Assembly (NCBI RefSeq): GCF_001949145.1 | Contig: NW_019091457.1 | Coordinates: 334,986-398,985 of the forward strand | Length of the DNA: 64,000 bases | Reading direction: 5' to 3' | DNA from: Acanthaster planci | Lineage: Eukaryota; Echinodermata; Asteroidea; Valvatida; Acanthasteridae | Part shown: positions 1 to 10,192 of the stretch, piece by piece | How the letters are laid out: each line of letters begins with the position of its first letter | How positions within the stretch are numbered: the stretch's first letter is position 1 | Program-made: the position numbers and the translations under genes | Notes under the pieces: generated by a model | What the model was told of the DNA's origin: nothing | Databases searched by the model: none | Seen by the model: only the letters and a program-made list of their open reading frames with translations

Positions 1-242
1 GTCCTCACTCGTCCCTGCAAGTCCATCACAAGTCCCCACTAGTCCCTGCAAGACCAAGTCCATCATAAGTCCTCAAAAGTCCTTGTAGGTCCATCACACA
101 CTATCCAGTCTGAAGCCCAGTCACAGGCTGTTCAAGCAAACTGTATCAAAACCATAACTTGTGACTGGTCATGTGACAGGACTCGTGATGGACTTGTCAC
201 ATATGGAGACGGAAATTTTACAGCACCCATTTTTTTTTTCAG
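1..242 (+). repeat. EIF2AK3 intron end with short degenerate AGTCC repeats
   Basis: The first 120 bases repeat short units such as AAGTCC, TAGTCC and GTCCATCA many times, as a degenerate low-complexity array. The rest is intron ending in a T-tract and AG at 241-242. Confidence 0.5.
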
Positions 243-3200
243 TTCTCGACAGCTATAGCGGCTGCCTGGACCATCAAAGAAGGCAAGCTGGATCCGATCG
301 ATCTCTTTGATGTCAAAAATATTCTTCTGCTCGGTCCTGAGAATGACAGAGAGGCACAGCCGAACTCCCAGCTGCGCCCTGCCCTGTTCATGGGTAAGAT
401 TGCCTCTCATTAAATATTGAAAGGTCCTAGTGCATGTTTGGCCGCAACCTCATCCTCGGTCCCAGTTTTCATGGCTCTTCGTACAGTAAGCGAGCAACTT
501 CTGCTCACTGTAGTTACAAAAAGCGATAAAGCATATTCCATGGGTTGGCAAAGAGTTTTGCTTGGCCATGTTTGGGCGCTTCTAGCAAAAGATGAAGGAA
601 TGACATCATTGGTGCCAAAATTTCTGTGATAACACTGTGAATGCAGAAAAATGGTTTTAAATAATTCTGTGGTAAAACCGGGCACTGAATTCCTACCCAT
701 TTGTTGCATAGTACCCGTGGGATTGTCCGATTTAAGTAACGTTCCCCTCAATCGATGAAATCCCCGATAAAATTTCTCCCCCCCCAGGCGAATACAACAA
801 TCAGGCCTACGTCCACTCCTCCAAGGAAGTGCAGCACTTTCATCAGGCGGTCGCCGGCATGAAGGCAGCGTCGGCCGCTGCAAGCTCAAAGGACTACGCC
901 ACTGGCTTCCCTGCGCCCAAAGTACAGTGGCGGCCGTACATGTCGACAGCGCCCTCTAGGACCCCGATCGTGGTCAATGACCAGAGCAATCACAGGCTGG
1001 GGACAGCGGACAGCAATGCCATCACTGTGTGGTCGCAGTACCCATTCGGTGAGACTGCCGTTTTTATCACTTTCAAATCGGGGAAAAAAAAATTGAACCC
1101 TAAATGTGCTACAAAATTTGACTCAATCCCGCAAAATGAGTCATGAGGGAATTTTTTTCGATAACGTTGATTTATTTCAAAGATGGATTAACGCCAGGAA
1201 GATGTAAATTAATTAATTTTGGATTTTGCCCTGCTTTGTTTTGATGTATCACTCAGTTCAGCATCCTTAATAAAATGGCCATTGTGTGGCTTAGAAAAAA
1301 TTGTTGAAGAATCAGTTGGGTTGCCTTTTGTTGTTCTTAACAGGATTCTCATCTCAGCTGTGTTCCATTATGTTACATTTAACAGGGTTCTCATCTCAGC
1401 TGTGTTCCATTTTGGTGCTTTTAACAGGGTTTTCATCTCAGCTGTGTTACATTTTGTTGCAAATTACCTGAGCACCTGGAGAAAATATCAGGGAAATTTT
1501 GTTGGGCTTGTGGGAGTTGTCCTTCAAGTCAAAGTGATCGGCTGTGATCTTTTCTAAATTTGCTCACTTCCCTTCCCCCCATTGATCAGATGTCGGGTAT
1601 TACGTGCTGCAGCAGAGTCCGGTCCAGTTTCAAGTCTATGGGCCCAAGAAAAACCCCAGCTACTCGGACTCCAACGACAGCGGGTCACGAGGCGAGAATG
1701 ACGGCCTTGATATTCTCCTGTCAGTGTCTGCAGTATTCTGGTGGTAAGTAGTTTATTTGCGCTACTTGCGAGCTGAATTTTAACAAATAAAAGCTGCGGT
1801 ATGCAAATGGCATTAAAGAGCCTTCGGGCAGAATACCTCAGTTGGGCTTGTTTTGTGTATGTCAACTTGGAGTGGCATTTAACAATGTGTGCGCACAAAA
1901 TTTGGTTACCACCAATTGGCTGTGTAAAATGCGGTGCAGAGATTTCCACTAGAGTTCCAGTTGTCCAATAATTTAAAGTTCTCATCCGCTGGATGTTCAT
2001 TTGTGGATCCAGGTCGCCCCCCCTCACCCATTTTTTTTTTTGTTAATAATGAGAAAAGGCAATATTGGGGACTGTTTTACTTCCTTTGCTGTGTAAAAAG
2101 CCCCCAATAATAGCCTCACCCTCAGACAGGCCATGAAAGGTTACATGAAGAACTTTCCAGTTCCCCGCCCCCCCCAGAAATTTAGGTCCAGAGCTACCCT
2201 GGGCAAACTTGGCAGGCAAAACTGATCAATTACATGGTAAACCTGGACTGTAACCCAAAGTCCCGGATGTTTTCCTTTCTATCAAAGCATGCTTGTCGTC
2301 TGTTCTCAGGAAGGAAATTCTGGCCATCAGTCTGGTCCTCGCCCTGGGCATGCAGTTCCTGTGTCACATGCTGAGGTCCAGCTCCACGCTCGAGAGAGTC
2401 AACAGCCTGAGCTTCACGGGATCCGTCAGTACGCAGGAGTCCATGTCGGAGGACACCGGTGGAAATGCGGACAACCAGCCAATGGAGTACAAGTCTCGGT
2501 AAGGCTTTGCATCGTTTTTGTTTGTGTTTTTGTTTTTTCTTTTTTTTTTTTAATACCAGTCTAGGTGGGTTTTTTTTTGTGAGGGGTCTTAAATTCCTAC
2601 TGGCCGAGCACATAGTCAGGAACTTTCAGATTCACTCTCTGTGAATTCACAGTTTAAAGTTTAATATGTTTAAGATGCCATAATAAAACTTAAAACCTAG
2701 ACAAACAATTATTTTACACAAAATTAATTACTGTACAAAACTAAATCAGTCTTTTATCTGCTTTTTAAACTTTTCCATTTGTAGATATTTGACCGACTTC
2801 GAGCACCAGCAATGTCTCGGCAAAGGCGGCTTTGGCATTGTGTTTGAGGCCAAAAATAAGGTGGACGAGAACAGCTACGCCATCAAAAGGATATGCCTTC
2901 CAAACAGGTAACAGATTTTGCATTTACCCTCCTGTGGCATAGTCACTTCAGCAGGGATTTTGAAAACGTCAGTGCATGGAGTATTAGATTGGTTTTTGTT
3001 ACCCCTGACCAGTAATGTAAGCGTTTGTGTACGCTGTGACAGGGACAAGTATTAAGCAGAGTGGACATTCTTGAAATTTGACCCCATATTGGATGCTGTA
3101 TAAAGTCTAGGTTCTCAGTTCGGGGGGGGGACAGAATTCACAGAAACTGAAAACTTGAAGTCAACGACCCAGCCAGAACTGTGATCTGGAAACCCCTAGT

Positions 3201-6200
3201 GTATTGGAAGGTTTTTAAAAAATCTGTGAATTGTTTTTATGCCTTGTCCGCAATTTTGTTTCAGAAACTGAAAACGTTAACTCAAAGAACGCAGGCGGAT
3301 CTGTGATTTGAAAAACCCATACACTTGAGGTTGACAAAAAAATCAGTGAATTGTTCTGTTCACGTCTTGTCCACGTTTTCGTTCCCGTTTTAGGACCAAG
3401 GCTCGGGACAAGGTCCTTCGGGAGGCCAGGGCTCTGGCCAGGCTGGACCACGGAGGCATCGTCCGCTACTTCAACTCCTGGCTGGAAGAGCCCCCGGCAG
3501 GCTGGCAGAAGATTCAGGACGAGCAGCTCTTGGGAGACAGGTCAGTCCCAAAAAACGACTCCCCCCTGCCAAAACCTCTTGCTAGTCAGTATTCAGGTTT
3601 TTTTTTTGTGGCGTTGAGTGAGGCAGGAATCGAACCTGCGACTAAAGTTTGAAGAGTTCTTGAGTATAGAGGGCTCAGAGCACAGATAGATGCGTGGTTG
3701 ATTAAACTCCACTCTCGTCAATTCTCAGGGTACTTGTTCGGCCAGATATTGATTATAATAGTCAATTCCTTTTTCTTGTTCATTTGATGATCAAAGAACA
3801 TTGCCATTTTTTTATATTGACTTGCCCAAAATTGGGTCCCCTCTGCACATTTAACTTTATAGAGATATGGTTTTGTGATGGATAATTTTACTTTTTTTTA
3901 AAAAAAGGAAAAAAGGGGGGAAAAGGACATTTTGGGATTGGGTTTCAAAAACGTAAAGCAGGTCTCTTTGATTGTACCGAATAAAATGTTTTCGGAGAAT
4001 GTGATTTTTCTTCATTCATACCCTAACAATTACCTTCCATCAAGTCTGGAGCTTTTTAAAAGTCGGCATTTCGTTTTTCTTCTGCAATCTTGTAGCGTAA
4101 ATCCCAGCCATGCAACTCTTCTCTCACAATCCACCACGGCCAATTTTAACAAGGACAGCCTGCTGGTCCGAGACAAGGAGCAGTTCTTGAGCCAGACGGC
4201 CTTCCACCTCAAGGTCCCCCCAACCAGCCAAGTCGAGATGGAAGATTTTTCCAGTGGCGCTGTCGACTGCCTCACGAATCTCAATGAGGAAAGTGGCTCG
4301 TTCAGTATTGAATTCTGTGATGACACTGACGGCGACGCAGAGTTCAGCTTGACCCCCAAAGTGGATGAGTCGGCTGCGTTTAACCTCGGATTGAGTAGCA
4401 ATTCCGATCCCGATCTCTTAACGCCTGTCAACGCTCCACTCTGCGTTCCATTTGGAAGATCTTCCAGCCTGGCCCCTGTCCGCCCAAGGGCTGGTCAAGA
4501 TGATTCTTTCCAAGTGATATTCGAAAGTGATACATCAGGTCATGTCACATCAGCCAAAATTGGAAACAGGGACTCGGTCGGCTGCGACAACAGTCAAGTT
4601 GATCAACTGAGCTCCCCATCGGATTACAACCAAAACTCTGGTTCTTTCCAAGTAGGTTTCGAGAGTCGCAATCGCGACTGCCGTAAACCAGAAACGCGCA
4701 GCGCCGACTCCACTGGGCTCAACGACGACAGCGTGTTCTGCCACGAGAGCTCCGCGGCAGACCTTGATGACCACACCCGTCCGAGGAAAGACGACGCCAC
4801 GGGCAAACACTCCCGGCAAGGCTCCCTGGCAGGGGCGGGCAACGCCCGGAGCTGCCACTCAGCACCCAGGGTCTACCTGTACATCCAGATGCAGCTGTGC
4901 CAGAAGGAGACGCTGAAGGACTGGCTGGGGGCCAACACGCTGAGCCGGGATCGCCTCCGCCTCCTTCACATCTTCCAGCAGATCCTAGCCGCCGTGCAAT
5001 ACGTACACTCCTGCGGCATGATACACAGAGACCTCAAGGTACAAGAAGCCTCCACCTGTTATCTGAGTCTCAAAACATTATAAAGTCAAACTTGTTGGCA
5101 TCCAGGCCTCAAGTTGAAAAGTATTCATTTATTCATTCAAAAAAAAAAGAAGAAAATTTGGGGGATGAGTTCGCTCATGAATCTCATGATCAATAGGTTT
5201 GTTGCCTTGTCTGTGGACAGTTCTTGTTTTTGTAAATCTCTCCAAATTTTTCTTATGCGTGAAATTCAAACACCTATTCAAACCTTTCTTCCAGTTCAGA
5301 GAATTTCAGAAAATCGAGTCCAGAGAAAAAATTCATTACAGCTTCGTGCACTTTGGTCTATCGAAGGAAATGAGGGACTTTCGTCGGGCTATTGGGAAGC
5401 AAATGTCAAATACAAATGTTTCACCTGTTTCCAGCCATCCAACATCTTCTTCTCAGTGGACGGGACTGTCAAGGTAGGGGACTTTGGCCTGGTGACTGCA
5501 GTGGACACCCAGCTCGAACCGGATGAGTCACTGGATGACGACCTCAGCAGCATCGACCTCAGCAAGAAGCACACCAGCCAAGTTGGTACCCAGCTGTACA
5601 TGAGTCCCGAACAGGTAAGGCGAAAAGACAATCGCGTGGAAGCACATTTTGTCTTCCACCTTAATTTTTTGTCATCAAGAATACCACGTTTGGGTTAAAC
5701 CTCCTCAAATGCGCAGGATAGAGAGACAAAGAGTGATATATGCAAAGTGTGATTTATAAATCTTATAATTTAGATGGTTGATCAGACATTAAGTTCTCTT
5801 TTCTTTGCAGTTGAGTGGGAAGAGTTACGACCACAAAGTGGACATCTTCTCTCTGGGGCTGATCTTCTTTGAGCTGCTGCATCCGTTTAGCACCCAGATG
5901 GAGCGCATCATGGTAAATCCGCTCATTGACATTCCTTGCGGAGTTCAGGTCTTGGGAGTTAAAAAGTTGAAGTGTAACGTCGACAAACTTAACCCTACCC
6001 AGACTTCATCCGGGTGCCTGCTGGATTCCAGCTCTCTTATTCTAAGAAGGACTTTGGAGAAGGATGGGTATACATGTACTGCATTTGTTTTTCTGTCACT
6101 CCACCCTAAAGCGGAGAATGTGTCAATGCTATTCCGCAGGTGATGAGCGGCTCCCGACAGCAGAAGTTTCCAGAAAGATTCGGCAAGGAGCTGCCCTTGG

Positions 6201-6668
6201 AGGTAGGCTTTGGCCGGACATTATTTTGAAAGTGGACCCCAAAGGCACTGCTCTCCGTTCATGTGAGAGCCGCGTCTTCGTTGTGCAGCGCCTCATCGAA
6301 ATCGAAGATTCATGCAGTACTTATTTGGTTGACTTGGAGGGAAAAGTAGGGGTGTGTGTTGGGTCCAGAAGGTAAAGGTTTATGAGAAGTTTCAAATTGG
6401 GGAGTTCACAGATTGGCATGCCAGTGAATCTCACAGCTATCCACTGAGGAAGCTGTGATGCACTCAGGATTACTTCCACTTATCTTCTGCAATGTCACTC
6501 TGCTTGCAGACCAAGCTCATCAAGATGTTGCTGGCCAGCAATCCGGCTGAGAGACCGAATGCCGACGATATCCCGGAGAAAGATGCCTTCTTGCAGATGT
6601 ACAGGAACTTTGTTCCACCCAATCTGCCTACCCACCGAGGGCGCTATGCCTCCAACTCCAGCAATTGA
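243..6668 (+). CDS. EIF2AK3: eIF2-alpha kinase 3 (PERK), C-terminal 823 aa, 5' partial
   Basis: PERK is an ER-membrane stress sensor: a luminal domain senses unfolded proteins and the cytosolic kinase phosphorylates eIF2alpha. Eleven exons join in phase: 243-393, 788-1048, 1590-1743, 2310-2498, 2785-2907, 3394-3540, 4096-5038, 5435-5614, 5811-5912, 6140-6202, 6510-6668 (2472 nt including stop). The N-terminal part matches the PERK luminal domain (FSTAIAAAW, then [13 protein letters not shown]). A membrane segment follows at about residues 174-205 (AVFWWKEILAIS). The kinase has a Gly loop [14 protein letters not shown], the lysine in YAIKRI, HRDLK|PSN split between exons 7 and 8, DFGLVTA, and [10 protein letters not shown] with the activation-loop threonine. 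Exon 7 (943 nt) carries the family's long insert between the two kinase halves, acidic and Ser-rich, before [10 protein letters not shown]. Human PERK is about 1116 aa, so roughly 290 N-terminal residues lie upstream of this window. All splice sites are GT-AG. Confidence 0.96.
1339..1464. repeat. 42-bp minisatellite, three copies, in EIF2AK3 intron
   Basis: Three units start at 1339, 1381 and 1423, each beginning AACAGG and containing CTCATCTCAGCTGTGTT (TTCATCTCAGCTGTGTT in the third). Units diverge mainly at their 3' ends. The period of 42 keeps a plus-strand frame open, but the array sits between exons 2 and 3 of EIF2AK3 with no splice support, so it is read as intronic. Confidence 0.85.
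1990..2215. repeat. Degenerate interspersed repeat related to 27075-27320
   Basis: Intronic copy with runs of C at both ends, a TAATGAGAAAAGGCAAT core and a GAAAGGTTACATGAAGAA segment. A diverged copy in the same order lies near 27.1-27.3 kb (C/G runs, TAATGAGGAAAAGGTAAT, GAGGGTTACACAGAGAA). The GGATCCAGG edge recalls hAT-type nonautonomous DNA transposons; that class is inference. Confidence 0.4.
3138..3390. repeat. ~122-bp imperfect duplication in EIF2AK3 intron before exon 6
   Basis: CAGAAACTGAAAAC occurs at about 3141 and again at about 3262. Both are followed by the same order of blocks: TGTGATCTGGAAA or TGTGATTTGAAAA, then AAAAATCTGTGAATTGTT or AAAAATCAGTGAATTGTT, then CTTGTCC and a T-rich acceptor. 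The second copy ends at the real acceptor of the exon at 3394. Confidence 0.7.
3612..3645 (-). mobile_element. tRNA-derived SINE fragment (B-box region)
   Basis: On the minus strand this reads CGCAGGTTCGATTCCTGCC, a canonical pol III B-box with a paired T-arm-like stem, followed by CTCACTCAA. No D-arm or anticodon arm is recognisable upstream, so it is a tRNA-derived remnant in the intron about 70 nt after EIF2AK3 exon 6, not a tRNA gene. Confidence 0.5.
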
Positions 6669-7615
6669 TACCTGGTTGCCACGGTCGGACTTGCTCAACT
6701 TATGTACCGTTTGTCACGTTATCATGAATCAAATTCTTTTCATGTCGATTCGATGGCATATGACAAGACTGTCAGTCCTCTTTACAACCCGAGACCCAAA
6801 AAGTCTGTGAGTATACCTGGATACCCGTTTCTTTCAAAGGAAAGAACCTCAACATTACCATTTACTGTGCCCGCAATTGCAAAGTTTCTCTGTTGCCCAT
6901 CATGCTTCTCTAATGACCTCTCAGAATCGTGGACTAGCAGGGACGTTTTTGTTTGGTTCTGAAATAATAGGAATAACCACATTCAAGACTTGATGTGTAT
7001 ATAACTTGCCCGGTAAATCACGCCGTGAAGAGTGACCGATTAACTTTTGTTTCTGGCTCCTTTATGAAGTTTTGTGCATGCTTACAGTTATTTGACTTTT
7101 CTAAAGCAAGAAGTTTGTTTTCTTTGGAAGGTTTATTTAGATGTTAAGCATATTATTAAAGAAATACAATCAACTGCAATACTTTTGATATAATTTTGAA
7201 ACTGAACGAGGTGTACATTTGAAGGTCATTCCAGTTAAAGTAGCAGGTAGCTCATGAAAGTGAACATTTCTGTGAATTACATTTTTAACTTGCCCTTACA
7301 AACTTTATTTTAACTGGAGGTACTGCTCACTTTTACCCAAATGCTGATCTTCATAAAATCAGGTTGAAGGACCACGCAAATTCCCAGGAAACAAAACTGG
7401 AAAACATTCTACGAGTACTTGGGTTTAGGAGTAGGCCTAACATGCCATTCACTTTCTTCCAAATCTATGTGTACTTTGTACAAAGTAAACTTATATATTT
7501 TATATCTTTATGTAAACCATTGACGTGTCATCGGCACCGTAAAATGGCCCTATTGGTTTTGTATATTTCCTTGTACATATTACGTTTTAAATTAAAGCAC
7601 ATGCGAGAGAACTGA
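6669..7615 (+). other. EIF2AK3: 3' UTR of EIF2AK3
   Basis: AT-rich sequence after the stop codon with no long open frame. A polyA signal ATTAAA lies at 7591-7596; an earlier ATTAAA near 7154 could serve a shorter form. The mRNA end is inferred. Confidence 0.6.
7591..7596 (+). promoter_or_regulatory. polyA signal (ATTAAA) of EIF2AK3
   Basis: Variant hexamer about 925 nt after the EIF2AK3 stop codon, in AT-rich sequence. No better hexamer is seen between it and the converging minus-strand exon. Confidence 0.45.
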
Positions 7616-7841
7616 TGTCGTGATAGTGTTCAGATGTTGTCTACTGTCTAAACCTTTGGAATTTGAGCTTTATTTCAAGGATTTGTGCAAGTGTCATAAC
7701 ATAGAAGCGTGAATATGACTCTGTGACTCACTCCCTGGATTACTGAGTACAAATTGAAAAGAGTCTTGAGTGAACTTCAGGGCTAACTGAGCATTGTTGC
7801 CCGGAGTAGTTGCCTTGTGAAGGGCCTCCCTTCGCTCGGAC

Positions 7842-8570
7842 TCATGTTTCTCCCTTGATCGTTTCGCCGCACTTCTCACACACTTCCTTGGCGTTACTGA
7901 CAGCCTCCACAGCAAAGGGGTTGAACTGGGTGGCCAAGTCCACTTGCAGCAAGTGAGCCTGCACTGGAAGATTCGAATCCCATCATTTCACCGACGTCGG
8001 GATAAGAGAAAAAAATGACTCAAATTCTTTTGGGCATCAACCACACACGTCAATGAGCATAGCGCTCAGCATCAACGATTAAAAATTTTCCAAGTTTTGG
8101 TGTCTTAAATTTTGCTTTCTATGGTGGTTGTTTAGCGTCCTCATTTACAAAGTAATGATTTCTGTTGACAATTTCAACCCTACTAAATATCTGTTTAGGT
8201 AGAATGCAGTGTCTGTGCTTACTGATGAAGTGAATACAGTGTAGGCCTATATGCTTTCACTTTCAGATGAAAGTTTGAGCTAAAATGGTGTAACTGCTAT
8301 TTAAATTTTCCCGTTTTAGTTGAATCTCTTTTTGGGATTTACACTGAAACCTTGATTACCTTCTGAAGTTCTGATCAATTAATGAATTTTTTAGTTGGAA
8401 CTCTTTTTTTTTCTCTTGTTATTTCGATGATTTATTTCTTTCATGATGGGTGGAATGTCTTACAGCTCATCGTGCTTAGCTGCTCCTTGGTCTTCTTGAG
8501 TTGCTTGCTCAGCATCTCCAGTTCCTCTCGTTCCTTCTGGTAGTGCTGGTCCTGCTCCACACGCAGCATG
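7842..8570 (-). CDS. Unidentified gene, last two exons (coiled coil plus short C-terminal tail)
   Basis: Not recognised. The penultimate exon 8464-8570 follows a good acceptor (CACTTTTCAG) and encodes a charged helix (HYQKEREELEMLSKQLKKTK), ending at donor GTAAGA. The last exon, best started at 7942 (acceptor GCTGCAAG, in phase), encodes LDLATQFNPFAVEAVSNAKE, then VCEKCGETIKGET and stop at 7842-7844. An alternative acceptor at 7958 is stronger but off phase. The tail has a CxxC. No convincing upstream exons were found between 8571 and 9800, so the gene is either 5'-incomplete in my reading or a remnant. It converges on EIF2AK3 and diverges from HEATR4. Confidence 0.4.
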
Positions 8571-9800
8571 CTGAAAAGTGCCGAGCAGGGTGACAGATGA
8601 GTTTACTGAGACCACAAACACAAGTGCGGATAACTTCGAGGTTTTTTTTCCTGCAGAACTATTAAAGTGGAAACATACATACATAAATAAAAACGAATAA
8701 TTAAAACTAATAAATTTATTGAAGAAGATAAGCCTCTGCAGAATATCACACAGCAATTATTCAAAATGATAACCAGGTCAAGGCTAGCCGAGTCACTCAT
8801 GGGCACTGCACTATGAACATGATGTAGCATAGCCAAGTTTTAACACAAATGACAAGAGTCGAACTCAATGTGTTTTTTCACTTTGGAGTTACAAAATATC
8901 TGAATGAAAGAACATATCACTTGCAATTTGTTACTTGGGGTGGCAGTACCACTGGGTCCTGCTGAAACTGAATAAAATTTAAAAGGTACTTCGATGTCTT
9001 GTCCAAACTAACTTTCAGAATGTGTTTTACTTTTCGCAAAGGACCATGGGAAAGGAATCGGTACACGCGTGCGCCGAATGGACTGCACGTTGTAAATGAT
9101 TTTGTCGACATGGTAACAGTCAACATGGCTGGTGATCTGTCTGTCAGTCCACGGCCACGAATGAACACTAATAACGCGTAACGTCAGTCTAGACCAAGCA
9201 AGAAAGCTGTCAGTTTCATGTTTTATGGATGCTAGAGGCAAATGTGTGAGCAAATTACCGATATAATCATTTACTTACAGTATGTTCTATTTTCAAGTTG
9301 GTGAGCCTAACGTTACATGCGAAATAATATTAACCAGTAGTGATATTAATCAATAGGGATGAGTGCATGCTACGCGCTTCGTTCTCAGTCTCAGATTTTT
9401 TGAAATACTAGAGGAAAGCTTCCATTTAAAAAAAATTATTCTAACTGTAATATAGGCTGAGGCCTATGCTAATTTGATTCCAAAAATGTCTTACCCAGGC
9501 ACCAGTCCTCCATCCTCCGATTTCAGTTTGATTTTACATAGGCCTAGACCTAGTCGGTGTGACAATCTGGTACTCTCGCAAAATGGCAGATAGTAACCAA
9601 TAAAAAAATCAACCATGGAGATGTATGCATGCACCAGCCAGTCAGAGCATTGGATCACACAATCATTTCTTTGATTGATCAGTGCATACGCTCATTGCAG
9701 TTTTCATTGGTTGCTAAGGCCTACCCATCATTTTGCAAAACTCCCGGATGTTCCCGCCGCCCCATTGGCTTAGGCCTACACCCTAAGGGTTAGGGCTAAA
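8571..9800. other. Gap between the minus-strand exon pair and HEATR4 promoter
   Basis: Any 5' exons of the minus-strand gene should lie here. The open frames at 9008-9253 (-) and 8999-9181 (+) overlap each other and neither has a homology signature or clean paired splice sites. Apart from the palindrome at 9575-9750 I see no other supported feature. Confidence 0.4.
9575..9750. repeat. Imperfect palindrome with CCAAT boxes
   Basis: The left arm from about 9575 reads GCAAAATGGCAG...TAGTAACCAATAAAA...GTATGCATGCACCAG. The reverse complement of the right arm reads GCAAAATGATGG...TAGCAACCAATGAAAA...GTATGCACTGATCA. The centre is near 9660. The arms are about 75-80 nt with mismatches and indels. It lies between two divergent genes and puts a CCAAT box on each strand. 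Likely a small foldback element. Confidence 0.55.
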
Positions 9801-9802
9801 AT

Positions 9803-9810
9803 TATAAAAG
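9803..9810 (+). promoter_or_regulatory. TATA box, probable HEATR4 promoter
   Basis: TATAAAAG is preceded about 35 nt upstream by an inverted CCAAT box (CCCATTGGCT). Transcription would start near 9835, giving an untranslated first exon spliced to the acceptor at 10147-10148 (TTGCTTTTCAG). The link to HEATR4 rests on position and strand. Confidence 0.4.
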
Positions 9811-10149
9811 GCACGCTCCCTGTATCATTCACCGTGGATTTGAGGTTATGATAGGAATAGGCCTAAAATGAACATTATTTCAACTTTCGAGAACAGAAAA
9901 TATTAAACTTATGCGTGATGTGAGCTGTGAAAATGTTAACACAAAATGTGTTTATAGGCCTAGACCTAACAAACTGGCATTCATACAGGAATTACTAAAG
10001 TGTTTTGAGGCCAGGTAGGCCATGATATTTAGGTCTAATTATCAACTTCAATTTTAAATTAAATTCATTTATTTTCATTGATGTCAGCAGACAAAGTATT
10101 GAATTGGCCGCTTTAATTTCAATTGATTTTTTATCATTTGCTTTTCAGA

Positions 10150-10173
10150 ATGCTTTTGAGGTCATCTTTATAG
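10150..10173 (+). promoter_or_regulatory. Seven-codon upstream ORF in the HEATR4 leader
   Basis: Two bases after the 5' UTR acceptor AG (10147-10148), an ATG opens a frame of seven codons ending in TAG, 19 nt before the main ATG at 10193. The main start has a strong context (CACCATGG), the uORF start a weaker one (AGAATGC). It could dampen translation by reinitiation; this is inference. Confidence 0.5.
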
Positions 10174-10192
10174 TTTCAAAGCTAAAAGCACC

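Noticed and set aside
417-629. 70-codon frame in the first EIF2AK3 intron shown
   Set aside because: Flanking exons join in phase across it and it has no similarity to PERK.
4030-4431. 133-codon minus-strand frame in EIF2AK3 exon 7
   Set aside because: Antisense shadow of the kinase-insert coding exon.
9008-9253. Overlapping frames on both strands as possible 5' exons of the minus-strand orphan gene
   Set aside because: No in-phase donor that would join the 8570 acceptor was convincing.
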